Shown one piece after another: positions 22,087 to 33,651 of a stretch of 64,000 nucleotides of DNA (the stretch's first letter is position 1; each line of letters starts with the position of its first letter). A program made the translations under genes and the position numbers. The notes beneath the pieces are model-generated. The model made no database searches, was not told the origin of the DNA, and was given only the letters and a program-made list of their open reading frames with translations. Origin of the DNA: Carnegiea gigantea (Eukaryota > Streptophyta > Magnoliopsida > Caryophyllales > Cactaceae); the NCBI GenBank assembly GCA_029747015.1, contig JAKOGI010000111.1:466501-530500 (forward strand), given 5' to 3'.

Positions 22087-23493
22087 ATGCCAGTGTTTAA
22101 ATTCCCACAATATGAGCATGAATCTTTCTGGCGTTATTTGTCTAGACTTAATGATTACCGTGCTCAGTTGAATCAACCTTTTGAGAAATGGGAAATTTGT
22201 GAGGTCATTGGTTTGGGTCTAAATGCTGAATTTAGGGGTATTGTTGAGTCCATGTGGTCAGGGGGTTTGCTAGGATAGTTGTCTAGATCTCAAGATGAGG
22301 TTTGGGATTTCTTTGAAAGGTTAGCTTGGGATACTTATAAGTTTGAACAAGCTAAAATGAACTTAAAGTACCCAACTCATGCTGAGTCTGCTTTTTATGC
22401 TAATCCTTACACCCGAGGTCATTTTATAGATTCGTATGACTCCTCTTATGCTTCTGTGCCTCCTGTTTGGTGTGATTATTGTGAATCTTCTGCTCATGAT
22501 GCTTGTTCTTGTCCATGTCGTGACTATTTTGATGCTCAATGTGCTAGTGTTGAGAAGAGAATTAATGAATTAACTGCTAAAATGACAGAGACCATGAAAG
22601 TGCAAATTACTAAATATTCTCACGGTGTTACCCAAAGTAGAGAGAATTGTAATCAGCGTGACTGTAGTTTACGATCTCCTAAACTTGAAGTTAGTCTTTA
22701 TGAGGATTTTGAGCCCTCTTATCATTCTAGATCTAGCTTGAATAATGATCTGTCTTTGCCTAGTCTAGAATAAGAGGATGATCTCCCTATGTCTCTATCT
22801 CCCGACCTTACACCCCACACTAACTCCCATAAGGATATCATTGAAAACGTCCTAGTTTATGCCAACCCACTCACCATTTTTGATGAATTTTCTGAGTCTA
22901 AGGAGGGTTAGGAATCTGAGAATACTGGTGAGTTAGATATGAGCATCCCATCTGTAGTTGAGCTTCATGATTTAGATGACTCAAATGCTATTTCACAGGA
23001 GTCACGTGAAAAGGAAATTGAACCCACCATTTTGGACTTTGTTGATGCTATTCTGCCTGTGGAATATGAATCTTTTTCATGTGGGTTTGATATTACTTCA
23101 AGTCTTGATGAGGGTTTTTGTATTGAATATGAATCATTCTCTTTTGACCCTCTAATACCTCATGAGTCATTCTCTGTTGAATATGACTCATTCACTTTCG
23201 ATGTCCATGTGGGGTTGGAAGTGGATCTACGTGTTAAATATGAATCTTTTTCTTTTGACCCAATCCAAGCTGACCTCCTTTTTGAATCTTGCAAGTCTAA
23301 CTTTGTTGACTCTGCGAATGCTGCTCCAAAAAATTTTGATTTGGACTAGACTCATACACATACTGACCTTAAAGGACTAGTGGACTTAGGACCCTCTGAT
23401 TTGCCTCGACCGGTCATTCATGATGATTACATTTCTAGGCCGATGACCCACTTCCTGGCTACTTTTGAGTATCTCTACCTCTTTTCTGATTGA
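22087..23493 (+). pseudogene. Element T unit 2 gag (four internal stops)
   Basis: Near-copy of unit 1 gag, in the same frame from ATG 22087 to TGA 23491. It shares the stops at 22276 (TAG), 22771 (TAA) and 22909 (TAG), and has a private TAG at 23347 where unit 1 has CAG. Substitutions relative to unit 1 include Ser-Arg-Ser to Thr-Arg-Gly before the zinc knuckle, and Leu to Met after it. The knuckle CX2CX4HX4C is intact. The shared stops show that units 1 and 2 were copied after the frame had already been broken. Confidence 0.83.
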
Positions 23494-25171
23494 GCCCACC
23501 TATTTGACAAGTTGAAACGGGCCCTTACTTGCACTGAATTGCAATTGTGGATGGACTCTTTCTTGTTCCACCTCGTTGGTGTTTCCTATTTCATCTTCTT
23601 GAGAGTTGGTCTTGTTTATATGATAAGCTGCTACCTGTGCTAATGGGTTTTGATTTGAATAACAGCTTATGCGTTGTGATGGAGTGGCTGACGCTCTATG
23701 AGCCTCTAGTTATATCAGGAGGCTTTAGCTTAGGTGTAATTCTGCACCTGACTTGGTATGATCGTTCCATTCTCTTCTTTTCCCTCTTCTTTTTTTGTTT
23801 CTTTTCTTTTTCTTAGTTGTAGACATTTAGGATTGTGGCTGTGATGGGCGATCAATCTTGAGGAGAAATTTGGGATTTGTTGAGTCGTGTTGGCTGTGAT
23901 CACTCTTGGTTGTATTCAGTTTTGTGTCTCTTTGTAAGTTATGGATATCTAGGATTGTTTTATACTTTATTTTGTGAGTTTTTGATTTCTTTGATTTTCT
24001 TTAGTTTTGTTATGTGAGTTTGTATATATTTATGTTTTGTCTCGATTTTCGGTGTTGCTTTTTGGCTCCTTAGTTCCCACAATAAGGACACTGTGGAGTT
24101 TAGGTGTGGGGGTGAGGTGCCCATTTTTCGAAATTTTCTGGAAATTTTGCCCCAAAAAAAATAAATACACTTTGAAAATTTTGAAAAATCCCAAAAAGAT
24201 TTTTGTTTTGTTTTTGGGGAAGTTTTGTACTATTCTGATCAGCTTGGATCCCGTGCACTTGACTTTTAGCTTGTATACATGCATGATGTGCATGTTAGGT
24301 CTCCATCCTCGATGTGTCATTCTTAACCCTAATTCTAACCCCATTTGTTCATTATCGCTGTGTGATCCAATCCCTATTTATTTCATCCTCATTGTCTTAA
24401 GGCCTGAGCTTGCCATGATTGGCTCTCCCACTTGTTTTTTTTTGACACAATTACTTTGATGTTTTATTGAAAAAAAAAGAAAAAAAAAAAGAGAGGAAAA
24501 AAATGCATGCAAAAAAAAAAATGAAAAAAAAAGAAACAGAGAAACTTAAAAAAAAAAAAAATGAAGGAAAAGAAATGGAATAAATTTAGAATGACAAGTA
24601 ACCATTTGAGGCATGCGCTACTGGGTGTTACCCTTTGATGTAATACTACTGCTGGAAAAACTTGCTTCCTATGTTATTAAGTCAGTCAATAATATAATTT
24701 GTATCAGTCAAGTGGGATTCTGGTCAAGCCTAAGCCCTAGGATGATGATACACATGCACACAAGCACTAGGATGGATTCCCAATCTGGATGTATAGTGGG
24801 GTAAAACGCTAGGGCGTTAATGTCATTCATGAAGCAGAGAGCCTTGATGAGTACATTTTGTTTATATGCATGCCAATATCTTTGCTACATGGATGATTTA
24901 GTTGATTAGAATGTGTATATATCTTTTCCCGATTTTGTACATGTTATTTTTTATTTAAAAAAAGATTTTCGAATTTCTTTTTATGTTTTCTTTTATACAT
25001 TTTATGGGTATATCTTTTATAAATCCTCACGAGATCTCACTCGTCCACTAGGGGTTTAAAGGGCTTGTTGCGCATGCTGAGTGCAACCGTGATTCCTAGG
25101 AAAGTGAGTTAGGATTTTCTTTTGTTTTTCTAGGCTTTTTCGTTTTGTTTTACTCAAGGACGAGAAAAATT
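23494..25171 (+). other. Element T unit 2, 3' non-coding region
   Basis: As in unit 1, including the A-rich tract (about 24469-24580) and the conserved block near 25030. No gene supported. Confidence 0.65.
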
Positions 25172-25187
25172 TTGGTGTGGGGGCATT
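25172..25187 (+). other. Element T unit 2 polypurine tract
   Basis: ttggtgtgggggcatt directly before LTR3. Confidence 0.8.
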
Positions 25188-26672
25188 TGTTGACGCTAAA
25201 AATGTGCTATTTCTACAGTACCTTTCTACCTAATTTATGCTCGAAATAATTGTTATTTTTAGGTTTTTATTTGATTTTATTTTGTTTTGTAGGTATTGAA
25301 TAATTTAGGAAAAAGACGCGAAAAAGATGAAGGAAGGCTGAAAATTGAAGAACTAGGCCAAGTTGATTCAAACCCGAACCAAGCAACAATAACAAAAACA
25401 AACCCAAAAAAAAAAAAAAGAAGACAAAAATTAAAAAAAGGGCCCTGTCACGTGCACGGCACGTGACCCGGCCATGCCTTCCCCCCTCCCATTTCTTTCT
25501 CTCTCCTCCCTCTTTTGCTCTTGGTCCTAGATACCTCGAGTCTCCCCCCCTTTTTTGTTCCTTCTTCTTCTTCTGACCTAGACACCCGAAATGAACCCCC
25601 CCTCTCATACCATTGCTTCTTCATCTCCCTCCTTGCAGCAGTTACCAGTCCATCATCAATTTCATCTTCAATGCATCGGTTACAAGGGGAACAAAGGAAG
25701 TAGTGAACGGAGGAGGGCAGAAGGCGGTCAGGGGGGCTACAAATGGAGAGTTGCTCGGCCATAAGGGAGGTATCAATTAGGTTTTTCTTAAGGTTTAGTT
25801 AGTTTTCCTTTCAGCCTTGAGTAAATTTAGCATGATGTTCGAGTTCAATTTTAGAAATTAAGGCTAGTTTTCGGGCCTCTTGGCTGGAATTTCGACTTTC
25901 AGATTTGTTCCTAGTCTTCAAATTCATGTACTTTGGCTTTGATTTTGTCATTTTAGAGTTGACATTCATGATTTTCAGCTTTGATTTTAGCACTTTTGGA
26001 TTGATTTTGGGTTTCCCCTTTCCCCTGTTTCGACTCCTCTGTGCGTGTATGTTTGGATTGTTCGATGATTTTTGGGTTGTCCAAAATCCCTTATGGCGTG
26101 CAAACTGTTAAGCCTGGCTAGAAATTTTAGTTGCTGGAAATTCTGTTTACTCTAAATTCTGGAAATCTGGGTTGAATTTGTTTGACCTGGGATGCGAAAT
26201 TCCCCTCCCCTATTTTTAATTTTTGGTTCGAGGAAGGACACCGGGAATTCTATTTGGTGAAGTTGCAGTCTCTTGACTTTTTCCCCATTCTGGTCGTATT
26301 CAACTTTAGTCAGTTTAGTTTTGCTAGCTTTTGGTTGTTTGGGCTGATTCATGGTTAAGCTAATGAGTAGGGACGTTAGTGATTTTGGGTTCTTTGTCCT
26401 GCCCGTTCTAATTTCGAATGTCTTACCTTGCATTCTATTTCTGGGTTTACGATATGAATTTGGGTTCAATGTTTGGGCTCTGGTTTCCTCTTCTTCTGTT
26501 CTCTGTTGTGACTGAAGTGCTTTAAATTTTAGTATGCAATCTTTTGTTTGTGTCAGGTCAACTTAGTTGCTAATCTAATCAGGCTAGTAACCTAGTTTCA
26601 CAACCATCCCTGAGGACGACACTCGTAAGTACAACAACGGTTAAACCGTACGCTTGCGGAAAATTTACAATA
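25188..26672 (+). repeat. Element T, LTR3
   Basis: 1485 bp. The first part is nearly identical to LTR2 (about five differences seen over 1.1 kb). The last part resembles LTR4 more than LTR1 or LTR2. The end reads …TTTACAATA. Confidence 0.92.
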
Positions 26673-26678
26673 AATTTT

Positions 26679-26696
26679 TGGTACCGTTGCCGGGGA
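26679..26696 (+). other. Element T unit 3 primer-binding site (tRNA-Asp type)
   Basis: Reads tggtaccgttgccgggga, one base closer to the tRNA-Asp complement than units 1 and 2. The GGTACC variant is shared by all units. Confidence 0.82.
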
Positions 26697-27334
26697 TGGC
26701 GTTGTGAGATTAGGTTGCTTCGAGTCGTATTTTAGTTATTCGAGTCATTTGCATCAATTTCGTTTTAGTTTTATTTTCGTTTTAATAGGTTTCGTTTGAG
26801 TTTTTATTTTGTTTTAGTAATTTCGTTTAGATTACTTTCGATTGTTGAAGTAAGTTCATGTTTTGATTCTTGTTGTTTAGATTAGTTTCATTTCAATTTT
26901 TAGATGTTATTTTGGTGTGATTTTTGCTGTTCTAACCAATTTGGTTTTTGTGTAGGGGGACAAAAAAAACAAAGCAACTTTCTGGTTAGTCTTTGCTTGT
27001 TTAGGGTTTTAGTTTATTTTCTATTTTTGTTTTAGTTTATTTTCTGTTTTCTATTTTTGTTATCCTAAAAAAAAAAAATGATGCTCACGCTTAGTGTTTA
27101 TGCTTTGTCGTTTTGGTCTTTTTCTTTTGGTAATCTTGTTTTATTTTTGTTGGTTTATTTTGTATACTTAACTTGCTTATTTCAGTCTCATGTTTTGTTT
27201 TAGTGATTAGTTCGTGATTAGTGTCCTAGAGTCATTTTTCTTTCAATCAAAAAAAAAAAACCTTAAACAAAAAAAGGGCAAATCCTAAAAAGTGAAAAAT
27301 TCGATTTTGCCCCCCAAAAAAAGAGAATTCAAGA
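26697..27334 (+). other. Element T unit 3 leader, non-coding
   Basis: As in units 1 and 2 with scattered differences (for example tagatgttattt where they read tatacgttattt). No gene. Confidence 0.72.
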
Positions 27335-28741
27335 ATGCGAGTGTTTAAATTCCCACAATATGAGCATGAATCTTTCTGGCGTTATTTGTCTAGACTTAAC
27401 GATGACCATGCTCAGTTGAATCAACCTTTTGAGAAATGGGAAATTTGTGAGGCCATTGTTTTGGGTCTAAATGCTGAATTTAGGGGTATTGTTGAGTCCA
27501 TGTGGTGAGGGGGTTTGCTAGGATTGTTGTTTAGATTTCAAGATGAGGTTTGGGATTTCTTTGAAAGGTTAGATTGGGATACTTATAAGTTTGAACAAGC
27601 TAAAATGAACTTAAAGTACCCAACTCATGCTGAGTCTGCTTTTTATGCAAATCCTTACTCCCGAGGTCATTTTATAGATTCGTATGACTCCTCTTATGCT
27701 TCTGTGCCTCCTGTTTGGTGTGATTATTGTGAATCTTCTGCTCATGATGCTTGTTCTTGTCCATGTCGTGACTATTTTGATGCTCAATGTGCTAGTGTTG
27801 AGAAGAGAATTAATGAATTGACTGCTAAAATGACAGAGACCATGAAAATGCAAATTACTAAATATTCTCACGGTGTCACCCAAAGTAGGGAGAATTGTAA
27901 TTAGCCCGACTGTAGTTTACGATCTCCTAAACTTGAAGTTAGTCTTTATGAGGATTTTGAGCCCTCTTATCATTCTAGATCTAGCTTGAATAATGATCTG
28001 TCTTTGCCTAGTCTAGAATAAGAGGATGATCTCCCTATGTCTCTATCTCCCGACCTTACACCCCACACTAACTCCCATAAGGATATCATTGAAAACGTCC
28101 TAGTTTATGCCAACCCACTCACCATTTTTGATGAATTTTCTGAGTCTAAGGAGGGTTAGGAATCTGAGAATACTGGTGAGTTAGATATGAGCATCCCATC
28201 TGTAGTTGAGCTTCGTGATTTAGATGACTCAAATGCTATTTCACAGGAGTCATGTGAAAAGGACATTGAACCCACCATTTTGGACTTTGTTGATGCTATT
28301 CTGCCTGTGGAATATGAATCTTTTTCATGTGGGTTTGATATTACTTCAAGTCTTGATGAGGGTTTTTGTATTGAATATGAATCATTCTCTTTTGACCCTC
28401 TAATACCTCATGAGTCATTCTCTGTTGAATATGACTCATTCACTTTCGATTCCCATGTGGGGTTGGAAGTGGATCTGCGTGTTAAATATGAATCTTTTTC
28501 TTTTGACTCAATCCAAGCTGACCTCCTTTTTGAATCTTGCAAGTCTAACTTTGTTGACTCTGCGAATGTTGCTCCAGAAAATTTTGATTTAGACCAGACT
28601 CATACACATATTGACCTTAAAGGACTAGTGGACTTAGGATCCTCTGATTTGCCTCGACTGGTCATTCATGATGATTACATTTCTTGGCCGATGACCCACT
28701 TCCTGGCTACTTTTGAGTATCTCTACCTCTTTTCTGATTGA
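27335..28741 (+). pseudogene. Element T unit 3 gag (internal stops partly different)
   Basis: Same frame and domain order as unit 1. The start codon is present but residue 2 is Arg instead of Pro. Here the first stop of units 1 and 2 is a Leu codon (TTG), but a private TGA lies six codons earlier, at about 27506, and a private TAG follows the zinc-knuckle region at 27902. The TAA and second TAG are shared with units 1 and 2. The knuckle and the Tyr-Glu-Ser-Phe repeats are intact. The frame 28187-28741 is open for 184 codons, matching units 1 and 2. Confidence 0.82.
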
Positions 28742-30420
28742 GCCCACCTATTTGACAAGTTGAAACGGGCCCTTACTTGTGCTGAATTGCAATGGTGGAT
28801 GTACTCTTTCTTGTTCCACCTCGTTGGTGTTTCCTGTTTCATCTTCTTGAGAGTTGGTCTTGTTTATATGATAAGCTGCTACATGCGCTAATGGGTTTTG
28901 ATTTGAATAACGGCTTATGCATTGTGATGGAGTGGCTGACGCTCTATGAGCCTCTAGTTATATCAGGAGGCTTTAGCTTAGGTGTAATTCTGCACCTGAC
29001 CTGGTATGATCATTCCATTCTCTTCTCTTCCCTCTTCTTTTTTCGTTTCTTTTCTTTTTCTTAGTTGTAGATATTTAGGATTGTGGTTGTGATGGGCGAT
29101 CAATCTTGAGGAGAAATTTGGGATTTGTTGAGCCGTGTTGGCTGTGATCACTCTTAGTTGTATTCGGTTTTGCGTCTCTTTGTAAGTTATGGATATCTAG
29201 GATTGTTTTATACTTTATTTCGTGAGTTTTTGATTTTTTTGATTTTCTTTAGTTTTGTTATGTGAGTTTGTATATATTTGTGTTTTGTCTCGATTTTCGG
29301 TGTTGCTTTTTGGCTCCTTAGTTCCCACAATAAGGACATTGTGGAGTTTAGGTGTGGGGGTAAGGTGCCCATTTTTCGAAATTTTTTGGAAATTTTGCCC
29401 TAAAAAAAAATAAATACACTTTGAAAATTTTGAAAAATCCCAAAAAGATTTTTGTTTTGTTTTTGGAGAAGTTTTGTACTATTCTGATCAGCTTGGATGC
29501 CCTGCACTTGATTTTTAGCTTGTATATATGCATGATGTGCATGTTAGGTCTCCATCCTTGATGTGTCATTCTTAGCCCTGATTCTAACCCCATTTGTTTA
29601 TTATCGCTGTGTTATCCAATCCCTATTTATTTCATCCTCATTGTCTTAAGGCCTTAGCTTCCCATGATTGGCTCTCCCACTTGTTTTTTTTTGACACAAT
29701 TACTTTGATGTTTTATTGAAAAAAAAAGAAAAAAAAAAAGAGAGGAAAAAAATGCATGCAAAAAAAAAAATGAAAAAAAAAGAAACAGAGAAACTTAAAA
29801 AAAAAAAAAATGAAGGAAAAGAAATGGAATAAATTTAGAATGACAAGTAACCATTTGAGGCATGCGCTACTGGGTGTTACCCTTTGATGTAATACTACTA
29901 CTGGAAAAACTTGCTTCCTATGTTATTAAGTCAGTCAATAATATAATTTGTATCAGTCAAGTGGGATTCTAGTCAAGCCTAAGCCCTAGGATGATGATAC
30001 ACATGCACACAAGCACTAGGATGGATTCCCAATCTGGACGTACAGTGGAGTAAAACGCTAGGGCGTTGATGTCATTCATGAAGCAGAGAGCCTTGATGAG
30101 TACATTTTGTTTATATGCATGCCAATATCTTTGCTACATGGATGATTTAGTTGATTAGAATGTGTATATATCTTTTCCCGATTTTGTACATGTTATTTTT
30201 TATTTAAAAAAAGATTTTCGAATTTCTTTTTATGTTTCCTTTTATACATTTTATGGGTATATTTTTTATAAATCCTCACGAGATCTCACTCGTCCACTAG
30301 GGGTTTAAAGGGCTTGTTGCACATGCTAAGTGCAACCGTGATTCCTAGAAAAGTGAGTTAGGATTTTCTTTTGTTTTTCTAGGCTTTTTCGTTTTGTTTT
30401 ACTCGAGGACGAGAAAAACT
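28742..30420 (+). other. Element T unit 3, 3' non-coding region
   Basis: Same layout as units 1 and 2 with more differences. The 150-codon frame seen in those units is broken here, which argues that it is not a gene. Confidence 0.65.
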
Positions 30421-30436
30421 TTGGTGTGGGGGCATT
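30421..30436 (+). other. Element T unit 3 polypurine tract
   Basis: ttggtgtgggggcatt directly before LTR4. Confidence 0.8.
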
Positions 30437-31921
30437 TGTTGACGCTAAAAATGTGCTATTTCTACAGTACCTTTCTACCTAATTTATGCTCGAAATAATT
30501 GTTATTTTTAGGTTTTTATTTGATTTTATTTTGTTTTGTAGGTATTGAATAATTTAGAAAAAAGACGCGAAAAAGATGAAGGAAGGCTGAAAATTGAAGA
30601 ACTAGGCCAAGTTGATTCAAACCCGAACCAAACAACAATAACAAAAACAAACCCAAAAAAAAAAAAAAGAAGACAAAAATTAAAAAAAAGGGCCCTGTCA
30701 CGTGCACGGCACGTGACCCGGCCATGCCTTCCCCCCTCCCATTTCTTTCTCTCTCCTCCCTCTTTTGCTCTTGGTCCTAGATACCTCGAGTCTCCCCCCT
30801 TTTTTGTTCCTTCTTCTTGTTCTGACCTAGACACCCGAAATGAACCCCCCCTCTTATACCATTGCTTCTTCATCTCCCTCCTTGCAACAGTTACCAGTCC
30901 ATCATCAATTTCATCTTCAATGCATCGGTTACAAGGGGAACAAAGGAAGTAGTGAACGGAGGAGGGCAGAAGGCGGTCAGGGGGGCTACAAATGGAGAGT
31001 TGCTCGGCCATAAGGGAGGTATCAATTAGGTTTTTCTTAAGGTTTAGTTAGTTTTCGTTTCAGCCTTGAGTAAATTTAGCATGATGTTCAAGTTCAATTT
31101 TAGAAATTAAGGCTAGTTTTCGGGCCTCTTAGCTGGAATTTCGACTTTCAGATTTGTTCCTAGTCTTCAAATTCATGTACTTTGGCTTCGATTTTGTCAT
31201 TTTAGAGTTGACATTCATGATTTTCAGCTTTGATTTTAGCACTTTTGGATTGATTTTGGGTTTCCCCTTTCCCCTGTTTCGACTCCTCTGTGCATTTATG
31301 TTTTGATTGTTCGATGATTTTTGGGTTGTCCAAAATCCCTTGTGGCGTGCAATCTGTTAAGCCTGGCTAGAAATTTTAGTTGCTGGAAATTCTGTTTACT
31401 CTAAATTCTGGAAATCTGGGTTGAATTTGTTTGACCTGGGATGCGAAATTCCCCTCCCCTATTTTTAATTTTTGGTTCGAGGAAGGACACTGGGAATTCT
31501 ATTTGCTGAAGTTGCAGTCTCTTGACTTTTTCCCCATTCTGGTCGTATTCAACTTTAGTCAGTTTAGTTTTGCTAGCTTTTGTTTGCTTGGGCTGATTCA
31601 TGGTTAAGCTAATGAGTAGGGACATTAGTGATTTTGGGTTCCTTGTCCTGCCCGTTCTAATTTCGAATTTCTTGCCTTGCATTCTGTTTCTGGGTTTATG
31701 ATATGAATTTGGGTTCAGTGTTTGGGCTCTGGTTTCCTGTTCTTCTGTTCTCCGTTATGACTGAAGTGCTTTAAATTTTAGTATGCAATCTTTTGTTTGT
31801 GTCAGGTCACCTTAGTTGCTAATATAATTAGGCTAGTAACTTAGTTTCACAACCATCCTTGAGGACGACACCCGTAAGTGCTACAACGATTAAACCGTAC
31901 GCTTGCGGAAAATTTACAACA
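30437..31921 (+). repeat. Element T, LTR4 (outer 3' LTR)
   Basis: 1485 bp, ending …TTTACAACA, the only copy with the canonical CA end. The target duplication ATAGT follows at once. It differs from LTR1 at about 4 of the first 135 bases. Confidence 0.93.
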
Positions 31922-31926
31922 ATAGT
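31922..31926. repeat. Target-site duplication of T array, right copy (ATAGT)
   Basis: Matches 14677-14681 exactly. Confidence 0.92.
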
Positions 31927-32874
31927 AAACATGGTCTACTAGACTGATGGACTCAATCAAATTAGGCTCAATCTCATTAATCACAACAGGTTTCAAATGT
32001 TGAACATTGACAGTAAGAACTTGACCATCTTGGGGATTCAAAATTAGGACTCCCCCAGAGGGAAATACTTGTTGTACAATTAAGGGGCCATTCCATCTAG
32101 ATCTCAACTTGTCAGGTAACAATATAAGTTTAAAATTAAAAATCCAAACCTTTTGACTAGGTTTAAAAGATTTACGAGAAATCATTTTATAATGAAAAGA
32201 TTTAGTCTTGGCTTTATAAATCTTAGTATTCTCATAGGCTTTATTATGCAATTCATCAAATTCATTCAATTGAAGCCTACGATTAGAGCCTGCTTGTTTT
32301 ATATCAAAATTAAAGACTTTAATCGCCTAAAAAGCACAATGTTCTAACTCAAATGACCAGTGGCAAGCCTTACTAAAAAGAAGCCAGTAACAAGACATTC
32401 TTAGGAGAGTCTTATAAGTAGTACAATAAGCCTATAAGCATCATGCAATCTCAAAGACAAGTCCTTTATTGGCTCAAATTGCTTTTTTAAGTGTAGACTT
32501 GATCTTATGATTAGACACACCAACTTGGCCTCTAGTCTGAAGGTGATACGGGGTAGCTACTTTTTGAGTCACAAAATATTTTCTAAACAAAGTCTCAAAA
32601 GACCAGTGATAAAAGTGGCCACCTCTATCACTAATAAGAGCTCTAGGGATCCTATATTGACAAAATATACACTCTTTTACAAAGTTAACCATAGCCCTAT
32701 GGTCATTGGTCTTCTTAGTTGGAGCTTCCATCCACTTTGACATATAATCAACAACAGCCAATATGTAAACAAAGCCAAACAGATGAAGGAAAGAGACCCA
32801 TGAAATAAATGCCCCACATATCAAATATCTCAACAATCAGAATATGAGAAATGGACATCATATCACAATGGGAC
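31927..32874 (-). pseudogene. Element A integrase, catalytic core and C-terminal part
   Basis: Integrase joins element DNA to the genome. The minus strand reads ILIVEIFDMWGI, then VVDYMSKWMEA (first catalytic Asp) and ALISDRGGHF (second Asp). In the third block, YHLQTRGQVGVSN, Gly stands where Athila-type integrases have the catalytic Glu. The C-terminal part (31927-32269) has FKPSQKVWIFNF, LRSRWNGPLIVQQVFPSGG and VNVQHLKPV, typical of Athila. The frame is interrupted by frameshifts, by the CACTA element at 32875 and by T at 31926. The N-terminal part lies at 40912-41140. Confidence 0.87.
32872..32874. repeat. Probable CACTA target-site duplication, left copy (GAC)
   Basis: GAC precedes the element and GAC follows it at 40912-40914. 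Three bases is the usual CACTA length, but a three-base match is weak by itself. The integrase frame rejoins here at …Cys-Asp-Arg-Cys-x-Arg-Met-Gly / Ser-His-Cys-Asp-Met. Confidence 0.5.
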
Positions 32875-33130
32875 AAGATAAAGACGGAATCAGCAATGGA
32901 ACACGGTTCATCAGCGATGGAATTTTAACATCAGCGACGGAATTGGCAACGGAATACGGCTGTCGGGTTTTCGCTCATCGCTGAGTACCCGGCGACAGAT
33001 TCAGCGATAGAAATTGTGACATGCTTTTTTTAGCGGGGAAAATTGGCGGGGCAGGGGGTGGCAACGGATGGTTCATTCCGTCGCCACCTCTTCCCAAAAA
33101 AAAAATTTCTTCTCAATCCGTCGCCATTCC
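32875..33130. repeat. CACTA subterminal repeat region, left
   Basis: Holds repeated short motifs such as cagcgacggaatt, ggcaacggaat and ccgtcgcca in both orientations. In CACTA elements such clusters bind the TnpA-type protein. Confidence 0.7.
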
Positions 33131-33348
33131 ATTGGTAGGTTTCTCTTTTTTTTAAAACAAAATCGCTTGTTTTTGATCATATCCATACATACATTTCAAT
33201 CCCTGCAAGAAATTTACAAGATCTTCGCACTCAATCAACATCTAATGGTTTCGAATATGATTTCATTCGAAGCGTTCTCAACAATTTCAAGCCACACAAA
33301 GGTGAAATATCACATCCAAGCAACACTTCCAACTAAGGATTTTCAATT

Positions 33349-33445
33349 CACAAACCACAAGTTCCAAACAAAGTCTCTACATATCACAAACCACAAGTTC
33401 TAAACAAAGTCTCTATATATTACAAACCACAAATTCAAACAAACC
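33349..33445. repeat. 36-bp tandem repeat (about 2.7 copies)
   Basis: Units at 33349-33384 and 33385-33420 differ at two bases. A third, partial unit follows. Each begins with [ct]acaaaccacaa. It lies between the left subterminal repeats and the TnpA-like gene. Confidence 0.8.
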
Positions 33446-33651
33446 AAAAGTTGCTAGTAATTGAGAATGAAGTTATATATATGTTTGCAGAAGAGGGAGA
33501 AGCAAGTGCCAAATGGGGGGGGGGAGTGAAATAAGCACCAGGGGGAGCGGAGTGAAATAAGCAGAAAGGGAAGGGCAAGCAAGCAGTAAGAGATGTACTA
33601 CGTAAACAACCAAGCAGAAGAGCCACCAGCTAAAGGAAAACTACAACCAAC

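Larger units (their letters stand above)
14682..31921 (+). mobile_element. Element T: tandem array of a gag-only LTR retrotransposon (4 LTRs, 3 internal regions)
   Basis: The unit of about 5.25 kb (5255, 5251 and 5249 bp between LTR starts) repeats three times and is followed by a fourth LTR. Each internal region has a primer site, a leader, one gag-type frame, a non-coding A-rich 3' part and a polypurine tract. There is no pol. The ends are TGTTG...CAACA, with one ATAGT duplication around the whole. LTR1 to LTR2 with their units are nearly identical in parts, and LTR2 is a mosaic (see findings). It is inserted in A's integrase. The layout resembles the plant elements called TR-GAG or LARD, but neither name is certain for this family. 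Confidence 0.93.

Noticed and set aside
14682..31921. Three independent insertions of the same element in a row
   Set aside because: Inner LTRs are shared between neighbours and have no target duplications.
33349..33445. CRISPR-like direct repeats
   Set aside because: Repeats are contiguous with no spacers and lie in a plant transposon.
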